Of a DNA stretch of 64,000 nt, positions 51,911 to 62,010 are shown piece by piece. Position 1 is the first letter of the stretch. The number at the start of each line of letters is the position of its first letter. Both the position numbers and the translations under genes were made by a program. Location: NCBI GenBank assembly GCA_013177795.1, contig JABLXY010000003.1:812707-876706 (forward strand), in the 5' to 3' direction. This DNA is from Syntrophaceae bacterium (GTDB lineage Bacteria > Desulfobacterota > Syntrophia > Syntrophales > UBA2192). The notes beneath the pieces are model-generated. The model was not told the DNA's origin and ran no database searches. It saw only the letters and a list, made by a program, of their open reading frames with translations.

Positions 51911-53350
51911 TTAGAAAAGATGATAGTAGTCGCGATAGAGCCTCTCGCTGCTCTCGATGAACTTCGCCACGTAGATGGCTTCCTGCGCCTTGAGGGCCAT
52001 GTTGCTGAACTGCATGGAATTGTTGATCCCGGACGTCACATCGGCCATGAAGGTCAGGCGCGGGTCGTTCCTCGAGACCTTCACGGGGTAGAAGCGCATC
52101 TGGTCCCGGTAGGAGTATGAGGTGAGGATCGAGACGTCCCTGCCGAAGACGTGGTCGACGTTTCGCATCATCGTGAGGATGCGCGAGCCGATGTTGTCGT
52201 TGAAATCGTCCCACCGCATCAGCTCGCCGCTCAGGACGATGTTGATGTGGAGCAGGGGCCCGTGCCCCTGCTTGTGCTTCCTGCGGTTTTTCTCAAGGAC
52301 GGCCTTGGCGACGTTGAGGGCTTCCACGTCGTTGCCGCGGCCGGTCTTCACCATGATGCCCCGGTTGCGCGCCACGGCCTCGAAGCCTCCCCCGTAGCAG
52401 ATGATCTCCTCGGCGTGGTCGATGCGGCGCTCGAGTTCTTCCGCGGAGAGATGGCCGATCAGGTTGATGTTGTACAGGGCGTAGGTGACGTTCCAGACGA
52501 TCTGGTAGACGATGGGGCCGAGGAGCGTGTCGGGAAGGGCAACCCGGTCGAGGCTGACGAAGAGATAATCCACGATGTCCGGGCGGATGAGCCGCTTCAG
52601 GTCTCCCTTGTCCTTTCGGATTGTCGTGGTGATCACGCGGAGGAGGTAATTCTGCATGTTGAGGCAGGTCTGGAAATCGCCGAAGAACGCGGGGCGGACC
52701 CCGGCGAGCAGCTCGTCCGGCGTCTTGTCGCTGACATTCCGCGATGTGGCGACGTCGTCGATCGGATTGACCAGGAACGACTCGTGAAACACGTCGCGGG
52801 GCCGTTTCAGGTTGCAGTACCGGATGACCTCCTCGGAGTCAATCCGGATGTCCCCGGGGAAGATCAGCGTGTCAGCCATGATGTCGGTGTTGGTGCAGCC
52901 GCCCATCACGTAGAGCTCGGTGTCGCGGTACATTTTCTTCACGCCGGCGATCTGGGCCTCGATGGCCTGCCGCGCCGCGTCGTCGTCCGACTGGTGCGTG
53001 GCGCACCCCAGGCCGCGGGCGGAACGGTGCATGTAGGCCATGAACACGGCGGGCGTCCCGGGGGTGTTGAACGTGGCGTCTTCCACGGCGCGGTCCAGAC
53101 GGTTCCAGTACCAGAAGTTGCTCAGGTCGAGGGAGACCTTGTTGCCGTCGGTCCGCCCGAAGCGCACGGCCGTGGGGGGGTAGCCGATGGACTTGCTGCC
53201 GTGCACGCGCCCGTCGATGCACTTCATGATGACGAGCTTCGGCGCACGCGCCGTGAACTCGGCGATGACGTTGCGCATCCGCTCGAGGGTGTCCGTGTCC
53301 TGGATGTTGTCCGAAAGGTAATTATGGAAATAGTCGTAGGCCGTTCTCAT
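51911..53350 (-). CDS. Large carbonic-anhydrase-like protein (CxDxR motif), function unassigned
   Basis: 479 residues, no signal peptide. The N-terminal 160 residues carry VIMKCIDGRVHG (Cys44, Asp46, Arg48), then YMHRSARGLGCATHQSDDDAA (His108, Cys116, His119) and ELYVMGGCTNTDIM. CxDxR followed by a His/Cys pair recalls beta-type carbonic anhydrases and the enlarged carboxysomal form (CsoSCA). The remaining 300 residues have no motif I recognise. The start at 53350 follows GGGAG and a promoter with TGTGCTATG. The carbonic anhydrase reading is an inference. Confidence 0.55.
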   Translation of the reverse strand: MRTAYDYFHNYLSDNIQDTDTLERMRNVIAEFTARAPKLVIMKCIDGRVHGSKSIGYPPTAVRFGRTDGNKVSLDLSNFWYWNRLDRAVEDATFNTPGTPAVFMAYMHRSARGLGCATHQSDDDAARQAIEAQIAGVKKMYRDTELYVMGGCTNTDIMADTLIFPGDIRIDSEEVIRYCNLKRPRDVFHESFLVNPIDDVATSRNVSDKTPDELLAGVRPAFFGDFQTCLNMQNYLLRVITTTIRKDKGDLKRLIRPDIVDYLFVSLDRVALPDTLLGPIVYQIVWNVTYALYNINLIGHLSAEELERRIDHAEEIICYGGGFEAVARNRGIMVKTGRGNDVEALNVAKAVLEKNRRKHKQGHGPLLHINIVLSGELMRWDDFNDNIGSRILTMMRNVDHVFGRDVSILTSYSYRDQMRFYPVKVSRNDPRLTFMADVTSGINNSMQFSNMALKAQEAIYVAKFIESSERLYRDYYHLF

Positions 53351-53414
53351 CGGGTTCGTCTCCCAGAGGCTGCGCTGTCGGGCAGGGTTGTCCGCTGCCG
53401 CGGGCCTCGCTGCG

Positions 53415-53443
53415 GGCATAGCACAGGGGCCGGGCCGTGTAAA
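53415..53443 (-). promoter_or_regulatory. Promoter of the carbonic-anhydrase-like gene
   Basis: Minus strand TTTACA (53438-53443), 17-bp spacer ending TGTGC, TATGCC (53415-53420). Confidence 0.6.
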
Positions 53444-53464
53444 TCTTTTTTTCCGGTCCCCGGG

Positions 53465-54493
53465 TCAGGCCTGTTCAGGTGCGCTGCCGCGCGCGGCGCG
53501 GACGAGGCGGTCCATCACCGCCCGGCCGAGCCCCGTCTCCTCGACGCGCTCCACGAGAAGCACGTCGGCCTTCCGCGCGTCCATCTCGCGCATGAGCCGG
53601 AACAGAAGCCGGGTGTATTGCTCGACGCCCTGGGTGACCGAGGTGCCCGCGTCGCATGGCACCGTGGGGGGGAGCGCGATGGAGTGGACGATGAAGCCCA
53701 CCTTCTTCCCCGCCGCCGAATGCAGCCGGAAGAGGCGCTCGAAGGTTTGCGCATCGCCGCGGTCGACGAGGATGACCTGCGCCCGCGGGGCGTAGTGCCG
53801 GTGGCGGGTCCCGGGAGAGCGCCTGCCCCTGTCATCCGACCCGCCGTCCAGGACGGGTCCCACGCACCGTTCGATCCGCTCGCGCGTCAGTCCCCCGAAG
53901 CGAAGGATCACCGGGGGGTCCGACGTCACGTCGATGACGGTCGATTCGACGCCGATCCTCGCCGGGCCTGCGTCGAGGATGAGGTCGATCTTCCCGTTCA
54001 GGTCGTCATAGACGTGACGGGCCGCCGTGGGGCTCGGCCTGCCGGAGAGGTTCGCGCTCGGCCCGACGATGGGGCTGCCGAGTTCCCGGATCAGCTCGAG
54101 CGTCACTGCGTTGTCGGGCATCCGGACGGCGACCGTGTCAAGCCCTGCGGTGACGACGTCGGGGATGCCCTCGGACCCGTGCACGACCAGCGTGAGAGGG
54201 CCGGGCCAGAACGACCGGGCCAGTTTTTCCCCCGCGGGCGGCAGCTCGTCTGTGAGATCCGCCAGCTGGCCGTACGAGGCAATGTGAACGATGAGGGGGT
54301 TGTCGGCGGGCCGGCCCTTGACCTCGAAGATCCGCCTGACCGCCCGCTCATTGAACGCGTCGGCGCCGAGGCCGTAGACGGTTTCCGTCGGGAACGCGAC
54401 CAGGCCCCCGGAGCGAAGCACCGCCGCGGCGTGCCGGATGACCTGCGGTTCAGGATGATCCGGGGAAAGGCTGATGATTCTCGTCTCCGGCAC
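53465..54493 (-). CDS. tsaC: Threonylcarbamoyl-AMP synthase, Sua5 type
   Basis: 342 residues starting at GTG. It makes threonylcarbamoyl-AMP for the t6A37 modification of ANN-decoding tRNAs. The YrdC fold is marked by GGLVAFPTETVYGLGADA, KGRPADNPLIVHI and GPSANLSGRPSPTAARHV. A linker (SPGTRHRHYAPRAQ) leads to the extra C-terminal Sua5 domain, absent from the short TsaC. Position between carriers seems incidental. Confidence 0.95.
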   Translation of the reverse strand: MPETRIISLSPDHPEPQVIRHAAAVLRSGGLVAFPTETVYGLGADAFNERAVRRIFEVKGRPADNPLIVHIASYGQLADLTDELPPAGEKLARSFWPGPLTLVVHGSEGIPDVVTAGLDTVAVRMPDNAVTLELIRELGSPIVGPSANLSGRPSPTAARHVYDDLNGKIDLILDAGPARIGVESTVIDVTSDPPVILRFGGLTRERIERCVGPVLDGGSDDRGRRSPGTRHRHYAPRAQVILVDRGDAQTFERLFRLHSAAGKKVGFIVHSIALPPTVPCDAGTSVTQGVEQYTRLLFRLMREMDARKADVLLVERVEETGLGRAVMDRLVRAARGSAPEQA

Positions 54494-54638
54494 GTCGCGA
54501 GTCCTTTGTTCTGTCCGTCACGGATGCGGGATTGCCGTTGCCGCCGGCGGCTGCACCCGGCGTCCCTCCCCGCGGACCGTACGGTATCCGAAATCCCTCC
54601 GATATTCAAGGGGCCACGGGCAGGCACGCGGCAAAGGG

Positions 54639-54668
54639 AAGGGCCCGGGTCTTGTGACCCGGGCCCTT
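54639..54668 (-). terminator. Terminator of the second MFS gene
   Basis: AAGGGCCCGGGTC and GACCCGGGCCCTT form a perfect 13-bp stem with a 4-base loop. Confidence 0.7.
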
Positions 54669-54714
54669 TGAGTGCCTATCGGCTTCCGCCCTCGGGGGCG
54701 AATGCCAGCCGCGG

Positions 54715-55932
54715 TCAGCTGGTCTTCCTGGGGGGCGGTTTCAGGATGAAGACCAGGACCGCCGCGACGAAGGAGAGGATGGCCGCCGACATGAAGGAGG
54801 CCACGAAGCCGCCCGTGGCGTCCCTGATCTTGCCGGCAACCAGCGGGGCCGCGATGGCCGCGACGCCGAAGAACAGCAGCAGCAGGCCGTAGATCATGCC
54901 CGCGGCCTTGGTGCCGAAGTAGTCGGCGACGAGAGCCGGGAACACGCCGAGGTACCCGCCGTAGCACAGGGCGATGACGAAGATGAGGATCAGGATCGTG
55001 TACTCACGGGCCGCCGCCAGGAACAGCATGCAGCCTCCGGCGACGAGGAGCAGCACGAGGATGGTCTTGGTCCGGCCCAGCTTGTCCGACGCAGCGCCCC
55101 ACAGCAGGCGGCCGCCGGAGTTGGCTGCCGAGATGATCATGACGGCCGTGGTGGCCACCGCATCGGAGAGGCCGCCCTGGAGGCCGAGAACCTTCGCGAA
55201 GGGGATGATCATCAGGCCGGTGTAGCAGGCCAGGCCGAGGACGAGCCCCATGACCCAGAACTGCCAGGTCTTGGAGGCCTCGCCGGCGGTGTAGGGCGTG
55301 GCGGCCATGCCGGCGGCCGCCGCAGCCGAGGGCTTCCACCCGGCCGGCGCGAACCCGGGCTGGGGGATCCGGAAGAAGAAGCCGCAGCCGAAGGTGACGA
55401 CGAAGAAGATCACCGCGAAGATCTGGAAGGTGACCAGAACCCCGTAATCGGCGATCCAGATGCGGGCGAGCGGCGTGAAGATCAGGCCGCCGAAGCCGAG
55501 GGCCGCGACGACGATGCCCGTCACGAGACCTCTGCGGTCAGGGAACCACTTCTGGCAGGTGACGATGATCGTCGGGTAGGTGGCGCCCATGCCGCCGCCG
55601 CCGATGATGCCGTAGCACAGGTAGAGCCACCAGGGCTTGTCGGCCGTGGTGTAACCGGCCATCCAGAAGCCGATGGACAGGATGACCGCCGACCACATGA
55701 GAACCTTCTTGGGGCCGAGCCGGTCCTGGTACATGCCGCCGATCACGGAGCCGACGGTGAAGACGGCGAGCGTGAAGGAGAAGGTCAGGGCCGCGGTTGC
55801 GTGATTCCACCCGAAGAGCTTGACGACGGCGGGCTGGAACACGCCCCAGATGTACACGGACCCCAGGCAGAGCTGGATCAGAACGCCCAGAATGACCGGT
55901 ATCCAGCGATTGTAGGTTTGATCATCACTCAT
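54715..55932 (-). CDS. MFS transporter, oxalate/formate antiporter (OxlT) family, second
   Basis: 405 residues with 12 helices. It opens WIPVILGVLIQLCLGSVYIWGVF and has YGIIGGGGMGATYPTIIVTCQKWFPDRR, the OxlT-branch signature. It is related to but clearly different from the carrier at 50145. AAAGGAGG sits about 8 bases before the ATG at 55932. Terminated at 54639; promoter at 56262-56291. Neighbouring CoA-transferase suggests a carboxylate substrate. Confidence 0.9.
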   Translation of the reverse strand: MSDDQTYNRWIPVILGVLIQLCLGSVYIWGVFQPAVVKLFGWNHATAALTFSFTLAVFTVGSVIGGMYQDRLGPKKVLMWSAVILSIGFWMAGYTTADKPWWLYLCYGIIGGGGMGATYPTIIVTCQKWFPDRRGLVTGIVVAALGFGGLIFTPLARIWIADYGVLVTFQIFAVIFFVVTFGCGFFFRIPQPGFAPAGWKPSAAAAAGMAATPYTAGEASKTWQFWVMGLVLGLACYTGLMIIPFAKVLGLQGGLSDAVATTAVMIISAANSGGRLLWGAASDKLGRTKTILVLLLVAGGCMLFLAAAREYTILILIFVIALCYGGYLGVFPALVADYFGTKAAGMIYGLLLLFFGVAAIAAPLVAGKIRDATGGFVASFMSAAILSFVAAVLVFILKPPPRKTS

Positions 55933-56302
55933 TGCATAACCCTCCTTTGTTGATCGTGATCAAGAATGCGAAAACCTGAATGTGAGTACGATAATGAATA
56001 CAGGAACTCGAACCGTGCTTCACCTCCTTTCCTTTCCAGTTGCGGTTTATGAATGAAATGGACCTGTTATAACCCACGCCCCGGCGTTCCTCACTCGCTG
56101 TATTCCGGAGGGACACCCGGGGGGGAGCCATGATGTATGAAACTGTCTCAAAGGGTTAGGGTGATTTCAGGCGATACGCGGCATCGCCTGTCCAATCGGG
56201 GGTTGGTGGCCCCGCCGCCGATTTTTCGCATCGGGTTGAAAGAAGTTATAAAACCCACCTGTCTCTAGCAGGAACAAACGGTCCTTGTCAAGAACAATAT
56301 TG
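55933..56302. other. Intergenic leader of the second MFS gene
   Basis: 370 bases without a gene. Contains the promoter listed next and a small hairpin (AGGCGAT/ATCGCCT at 56169-56189) in the leader. Confidence 0.5.
56262..56291 (-). promoter_or_regulatory. Promoter of the second MFS gene
   Basis: Minus strand TTGACA (56286-56291), 18-bp spacer ending TGC, TAGAGA (56262-56267). The leader would be over 300 bases long. Confidence 0.5.
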
Positions 56303-57853
56303 TCACGGGGGCACCCGGAACGGCAGCGGGAAATCACTTGCCGCTCCAGTAGGGGTCCCGTCGAAACCCCAGATGTCGCTGTGCATGGGGACCTTGTAGC
56401 CTCTCCTTTCCTCGTAGGAGGGGTAGCGGCGCGCCTGGCCCTCGACGGGCAGCATGCCGACGGGGAACTTCGGGGCGAGCAGGCCGTGCTCCCTGGCTTC
56501 CCGTTCCAGCCACTCCCGGTCCTCGGGGTGCGCGATCGAGATGAGCGCCGCCGCCCTCTCGTAGCCGTTGAGTCCGCGGAGGTTGACGATGCCGTACTCC
56601 GTGCAGACATAGTGGGCAAGCTGTGCCGGGACGTCCACCGACGAGCCCTCGGGCAGGAACGGGACGATGCGGGAGGTGCCGTGCTTGCTGCGGGACGTCA
56701 TGGCGGCCACACCCCGGCCGCCCCGGCTCTGGGCGCAGAAGGCCACGAAGTTGAAGTAGCCGCCGGTGCTCGAGATGGGCCGTTTCTCGTAGAAACCCGA
56801 GCACTGCTGGCCCAGGAGGTCCACGGCGACGCAGTTGTCGATGGCGATCATGTTGTCGATCCGGGTCAGGTTGTGCAGGTTGTTGGTGTAGCTGATGTCG
56901 TAGACGGCCAGGTTCGGGTTGTGGTGGATCGTGTCGTAGTACCACTTCACGTCCACGGGGAAGGCGAAGGTCCAGACGCTCTTCCCGCGGTCGGCGGGGA
57001 GGCTCTTGTAGCGGTTGGTGACCTGCCCGGACTCGATCAGCTTGATCAGGCCGGCGTTGAGCATCTCCGTGTGGATGCCGAGGTCCTTGAAGCCGGCGTT
57101 GACCATGGCCCCGACGCAGGCGGACGGCAGCGAGCCGATGCCGAGCTGGATGACGTCCCGGTCGCGCATGATCGTCATGATGTGGTTTGCGACGGCCTCC
57201 TCCTCGGGCTTCGCCTTGATGGCCTTCTCGTTGATCTGGGGCCACCGGTAGCGCTCCACGTCCACCTCGACCCAGTAGTCGATCTCGTCGATGTGGATCG
57301 TGTTGAAGCGCCCTCCCTCGGCCCAGGGGTAGTCGGCGCGCACCTCGATGACGGACTTCTTCGCGCACTGCGAGAAGATGTAGGCGTTGTTCGTCCCGTA
57401 GGAGAAGTTCGCGAACCCGTGCTGGTCCCAGGGGGTCGCCGCGTTCCACCACCAGTCGAGGCCGCGCTTCTCCTTCACGGCGTTGACGAAGCGGTAATGG
57501 CTGAACCACGTGCCCATGGCCCACCCCCACTGCGCCCAGCTGGTGACGTTGTTGGTGTCGCGGGACCTGCGGGTCCAGGGGAAGAAGAAGAACTCGTGGA
57601 AGCAGTGGTATTCCTGCTTGGGGTCGACCTGCTGGAACTCGAGGTGGGGGTAGAACATGGCGTAGTTCCAGATCTCGATGTCCTTCACCTGGCCTGGGCC
57701 GGGGCCGATGCGCTTGGCGAGCTCCTTCATGCACTCCGTGGAGTCCCCCCCCACGGAGCCGGGCTGGATCCAGTCGCCCGACTTGACCATGTCGAGGATC
57801 TGCTGCGGGGTTCTCTTCTTGTCGCGGATCTTCTGCTGAACGGGCGTCGTCAT
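56303..57853 (-). CDS. Acetyl-CoA hydrolase/transferase family protein (class I CoA-transferase)
   Basis: 516 residues. Transfers CoA between carboxylic acids, for example acetyl-CoA and succinate or butyrate. Family features are the glycine loop LGIGSLPSACVGAM followed by IHTEML, with the catalytic Glu expected in TEML, and the C-terminal VPAQLAHYVCTEYGIVNLRG. AAGGAGGG precedes the ATG. It neighbours a carboxylate-type carrier. The exact substrate cannot be read from sequence. Confidence 0.9.
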   Translation of the reverse strand: MTTPVQQKIRDKKRTPQQILDMVKSGDWIQPGSVGGDSTECMKELAKRIGPGPGQVKDIEIWNYAMFYPHLEFQQVDPKQEYHCFHEFFFFPWTRRSRDTNNVTSWAQWGWAMGTWFSHYRFVNAVKEKRGLDWWWNAATPWDQHGFANFSYGTNNAYIFSQCAKKSVIEVRADYPWAEGGRFNTIHIDEIDYWVEVDVERYRWPQINEKAIKAKPEEEAVANHIMTIMRDRDVIQLGIGSLPSACVGAMVNAGFKDLGIHTEMLNAGLIKLIESGQVTNRYKSLPADRGKSVWTFAFPVDVKWYYDTIHHNPNLAVYDISYTNNLHNLTRIDNMIAIDNCVAVDLLGQQCSGFYEKRPISSTGGYFNFVAFCAQSRGGRGVAAMTSRSKHGTSRIVPFLPEGSSVDVPAQLAHYVCTEYGIVNLRGLNGYERAAALISIAHPEDREWLEREAREHGLLAPKFPVGMLPVEGQARRYPSYEERRGYKVPMHSDIWGFDGTPTGAASDFPLPFRVPP

Positions 57854-58019
57854 TCTGCTCCCTCCTTGCGAATGCGGGCTCTGCCCCCGGCGTGCGGGTC
57901 CTGCGGGCCGGGCAGGGGGTCGGGCGGGAAACGGGATGTCGCCCTGACCGTTTCGCCCCTCCCTCCCGGATGGCGGTGCATGTTGATGATTGTGGATGAA
58001 ATGGCTGAGACCGACTGTT

Positions 58020-58048
58020 GATTAAACGCTTGCCTCCCGTTTTGTCAA
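58020..58048 (-). promoter_or_regulatory. Promoter of the CoA-transferase gene
   Basis: Minus strand TTGACA (58043-58048), 17-bp spacer, TTAATC (58020-58025). Confidence 0.55.
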
Positions 58049-58214
58049 GACAAATGCGCTCCCCCCCGCCGCCGGGAGCCCCAAAGGGGAGAGTGCATTT
58101 TCACAGGAAATTGCGTCTTCCCAAGCCGGAAATTTCGACTTCTGGAACGGAAATTGAATACAACATGTAGTGGTCAAGGAGAAAAAGGACACATTCCATA
58201 GTAGTTTTTAGCCC

Positions 58215-58243
58215 TTTACATCGTTGTGGCGCTTTGGTAGAGT
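58215..58243 (+). promoter_or_regulatory. Promoter of smc
   Basis: TTTACA (58215-58220), 17-bp spacer, TAGAGT (58238-58243), 52 bases before the ATG. Confidence 0.6.
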
Positions 58244-58294
58244 GTTGGCGATTTTCACGAACCGTCAGGGAACTGACAGAGGCAAGGGGATGGA

Positions 58295-61200
58295 ATGAAA
58301 CTCAAGCGGCTCGAGATCATCGGGTTCAAGACCTTCCGGGACAGGACCGTCATCGACTTTTCGTCCGGGATCAGCGGCATCGTGGGGCCCAACGGCTGCG
58401 GCAAGAGCAACATCGTCGACGCCCTCCGCTGGGTGATGGGGGAGCAGCGGGTGTCCGTACTGCGGGGCAAGAAGATGGACGACGTCATCTTCAACGGCAG
58501 CGAGGAGGCCCCGCCCGTTGGCATGGCCGAGGTGACCCTCGTCATGGAATCCGGCGGGTACCCCTTCCCCGCCCCCTACGCGGACTGCTCGGAGGTGATG
58601 ATCACGCGGCGGGTCTTCCGCGACGAGGAGGGCGAGTACTTCATCAACAAGGTGCGCTGCCGCCTGCTCGACGTGAAGGAGTTCTTCATGGATACGGGCG
58701 TGGGCGCCCGGACCTACTCGCTCGTGGAACAGGGGAGCATCGCGAGCCTCATGGAGGCCAAGCCGGAGGAGCGGCGCCAGTACATCGAGGAGGCCGCGGG
58801 GATCACGAAGTACAAGAGCCGCAAGGAAGCCGCCGTCCGGAAGATGGAGTCGACCAAGCAGAACCTGCTTCGCCTCAACGACATCATGCGCGAGGTCAAG
58901 AGCCAGCTCAACGCCGTCTCCCGCCAGGCCAGGCGTGCCGAGCGGTACAAGCAGATCAAGAAGGACCTCCGGGAGGTCGAACTGGCCCTGGCCGCGCAGG
59001 CCTTCACGGAGATGCAGGGGAGGAAGTCCGACCTGCAGGGGCGATACGACGAGGCCTCGGCGGCAACGGACGACGCCCGCTCGCAGCTGGCGGTTCTCGA
59101 AGCCCGCATCGAGGAGTTCAGGGCCGAGATCGCCGAGAACGACCAGCTCGTCAATCAGCTCCAGGAAAAGCTCTACACGGCGAAAAGCGAGATCGGCATC
59201 CAGGAGCAGGCGATCGAGCATGCCCGGGCGCGGCTGGACGATTTGGCGGTCCTGAAGGAGCGGGGGGCGATCGAGCTGGAATCGTTGCGTGCCCGGCGCG
59301 GGCAGATGGAGGGCGAGCTGGCGCAGCTCGAGGCGCAGTCGGCCGAGTCGGACGGCCGGATCGCGGCCGGCCGGGATGAACTCGCCCGGCGGCAGGCAGA
59401 CGTCGACGAGCTCCGGAAGAGCGAGCAGAGCCTGCGGGACGGACTGGAGAGGGAGAAGAACGCCTACTTCAATGCGCTCACCGAGCAGTCGCGCCTGCAG
59501 AACGCGCTCGCGGGATACCGCAAGAGCCTGGAGGATATCCGGCGCCGGGCAGAGCGGGAGGACAGGGAGCTCGAGGAACAGGTCAGCCGCCTGGCCCTCG
59601 CCCAGGAGAGCCTCGCAGGCGCGCGCACGGGCCTCGAGGAGGGCCGGGAGCGCCTGGAGAGCCTCCGGAAGGAGGCCGCGGAGCTCCAGCAGATCATTCA
59701 GCGCTCCCGCACCGAGCTGGAGGAGGCCGACGAGCGGGTGCTGCGGCTCAAGGAGGAACTGGGGAAGAAGACCTCGCGGCTTGCCTCGCTCCGGGAGTTC
59801 CAGAACCGCTACGAGTGGTGCGATGCGGGGACACGGTCCATCATCCGGGCCGGGGCGGAGGCCGGCCTGGCACGGGACAGCGTCCACGGGCTGGTGGCCG
59901 ACCACATCGAGGTGCCCCGCGAGTACGAGGTCGCCGTCGAGGCGGCCTTGGGCGAACGGCTGCAGTACGTCGTCGTCAAGAGCCAGGAAGAGGGCATCCG
60001 GGCCATCGACTACCTGAAGACCCGCACGGCAGGCCGCAGCAGCTTCGTCCCGCTGCGGGTCCGCGCGAGCGCCCTCGATGTCGAATCGAGCGAGTCGCTC
60101 CGGGGCACGACGCGGCTGCTCGACGTCGTGCGCGTCAGGGACGAGTTCCGCAGCATCGCCGAGTACCTCCTGGGCGACACCCTGCTGGTCCCGGACCTGA
60201 AGTCCGGGGTCGCCCTGTGGGAGCGCAACGGCTTCCGGGGGACACTCGTGACCCCGGACGGCGACATGATCAGCCCCCACGGCGTCCTGACGGGCGGAAG
60301 CCGGGCCGTCACCGAGGAGAGCAGCCTGCTGAGCCGCAAGAGGGAGATCGCCGAGCTGGAGCAGGACGCCCGTCGCCTCGAAGGCCGGCTGCGGGACGAG
60401 GCGCAGGGACGCAGTGAACTGGCCGACCGGATCGCCGGGATGGAGGATAGCTGGGAGGCAATCCGTGACTCGATCCGCGAGGCGGAGCTCGAACTGCAGG
60501 GCCGCAGCAAGGACACGGAGCGGTTCGAGAACGAGCTGAAGTGGGTCCAGCAGCGCGTGGGCGTGATCCGGTTCAACCGCGAGACGCTGCAGGCCGAGGA
60601 GCAGGAAACGGCGGCGAAATTGGCCGCCACGGAGCGCGAGATCGAGACGGCGGACGTGCGCTGCCTCGAGATCAGCAGCCGCCTCGAGGAGACCCAGCGG
60701 CGCTGGCAGGCCGTGAAGGCGGATCTGGAGGGCAGGGACGCCCTGCTCACGGAAGCGCGTGTCGCCCTGGCGGCCTTGGAGGAGAAGCGAAACGCCGACC
60801 TCAAGGCGCTCGAGCGGCTCCGCGAGTCCCTCCGCACCCTCGATCTCGAGGTGGAGACGCGGCAGCAGAACCTCGGCGAGGCGGACCGCAATCGGGAGGA
60901 GCTGACGGCCAAGATCGAGCAGGGCCGCCTGTCCCTGGAGGCGCTCTACAGCGCCTACGGGGTCGTCGAGCGGGACCTGGCGGCTGCCCGGGAAGGGCAG
61001 ACCTGGCGCGAGGGGAAGATGAGCCTGCTCGAGGGCGAGGCCCGGGAGGCCCGCAGGAAGATCGAGGAGATGCTCCGCGAGACGGGCGAGCTCGACATCG
61101 AGATCCGGGAGCTGGCCTTCCAGATCGACGCGCTGCGCAACGGGATGCAGGAGAAGCACCAGGCCGACCTCGACGAACTGGCCCGGGGGTTCGAGCCTCT

Positions 61201-61870
61201 CGACGAGGTGCGGATCGCGGAGCTCCGGGAAGACCTCGAAAAGAAGAAGAGGGCCGTCGAGGACTTCGGCGAGGTGAACCTGCTGGCCATCAGCGAGCAC
61301 GAAGAGCTCCAGGCGAGGCACGACTTCCTCTCCGGCCAGATCAGCGACCTCAACGCCTCGCTCGACTCGCTGCAGAAGACGATCGCCCGGATCAACCAGG
61401 TCACGAGGAACCGCTTCTCCGAGACCTTCCAGGCCGTCAACGAATGCTTCCAGTCCGTCTTTCCCAAGCTCTTCCGCGGCGGCAAGGCATCGCTGCTGCT
61501 CACGGACAGTGAGGACCTGCTGGAGACGGGCGTCGACATCGAGATCCAGCTGCCCGGCAAGCGCACGCAGAACATCAATCTGCTGTCGGGCGGTGAGAAG
61601 TCCCTCGCGGCCGTGGCGCTCATCTTCTCGATCCTGCTGCACAAGCCGACGCCCTTCCTGATCCTCGACGAGGTCGACGCGGCGCTCGACGACGCCAACA
61701 TCGCCCTGTTCAACCAGTTCGTCAAGGACATCTCCGAGCGCTCCCAGATCGTCCTGGTGACGCACAACAAGAAAACCATGGAGGTCTCCGACAACCTCTT
61801 CGGCGTCTCCATGGAGAAGAAGGGGATCTCGACGCTCGTGAGCGTCAACCTGAACCAGATCGCCGCGTAG
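58295..61870 (+). CDS. smc: Chromosome segregation protein SMC
   Basis: 1191 residues, full length. Bacterial condensin ATPase. Walker A GPNGCGKSNIVDAL at the N-terminus; two long coiled coils flank a hinge at about 525-685 (VHGLVADHIEVPREYEVAVE to GVLTGGSRAV). The C-terminal head has signature LSGGEKSLAAVAL and Walker B FLILDEVDAALDD. It heads a cluster with ftsY. scpA and scpB are not in the window. Confidence 0.98.
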   Translation: MKLKRLEIIGFKTFRDRTVIDFSSGISGIVGPNGCGKSNIVDALRWVMGEQRVSVLRGKKMDDVIFNGSEEAPPVGMAEVTLVMESGGYPFPAPYADCSEVMITRRVFRDEEGEYFINKVRCRLLDVKEFFMDTGVGARTYSLVEQGSIASLMEAKPEERRQYIEEAAGITKYKSRKEAAVRKMESTKQNLLRLNDIMREVKSQLNAVSRQARRAERYKQIKKDLREVELALAAQAFTEMQGRKSDLQGRYDEASAATDDARSQLAVLEARIEEFRAEIAENDQLVNQLQEKLYTAKSEIGIQEQAIEHARARLDDLAVLKERGAIELESLRARRGQMEGELAQLEAQSAESDGRIAAGRDELARRQADVDELRKSEQSLRDGLEREKNAYFNALTEQSRLQNALAGYRKSLEDIRRRAEREDRELEEQVSRLALAQESLAGARTGLEEGRERLESLRKEAAELQQIIQRSRTELEEADERVLRLKEELGKKTSRLASLREFQNRYEWCDAGTRSIIRAGAEAGLARDSVHGLVADHIEVPREYEVAVEAALGERLQYVVVKSQEEGIRAIDYLKTRTAGRSSFVPLRVRASALDVESSESLRGTTRLLDVVRVRDEFRSIAEYLLGDTLLVPDLKSGVALWERNGFRGTLVTPDGDMISPHGVLTGGSRAVTEESSLLSRKREIAELEQDARRLEGRLRDEAQGRSELADRIAGMEDSWEAIRDSIREAELELQGRSKDTERFENELKWVQQRVGVIRFNRETLQAEEQETAAKLAATEREIETADVRCLEISSRLEETQRRWQAVKADLEGRDALLTEARVALAALEEKRNADLKALERLRESLRTLDLEVETRQQNLGEADRNREELTAKIEQGRLSLEALYSAYGVVERDLAAAREGQTWREGKMSLLEGEAREARRKIEEMLRETGELDIEIRELAFQIDALRNGMQEKHQADLDELARGFEPLDEVRIAELREDLEKKKRAVEDFGEVNLLAISEHEELQARHDFLSGQISDLNASLDSLQKTIARINQVTRNRFSETFQAVNECFQSVFPKLFRGGKASLLLTDSEDLLETGVDIEIQLPGKRTQNINLLSGGEKSLAAVALIFSILLHKPTPFLILDEVDAALDDANIALFNQFVKDISERSQIVLVTHNKKTMEVSDNLFGVSMEKKGISTLVSVNLNQIAA

Positions 61871-62010
61871 GCCGGTGCAAGAGGCCCGTCCGCGGCGTCG
61901 CCCCCCGCTCCCGCCGGTCTGTGCACGCCGGTCCCGCCCCGCTCCCCGGTCTGCCGTGCGCCCGGCATCCGGGCCGTATGCGCCGGCCCGGCCCCTCGAT
62001 GATTTCGGGC

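Larger units (their letters stand above)
57854..58294. other. Divergent intergenic region between the CoA-transferase and smc
   Basis: 441 bases with no gene, holding one promoter for each side (58020-58048 minus, 58215-58243 plus). The part at 58130-58260 is A+T-rich. Confidence 0.6.
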
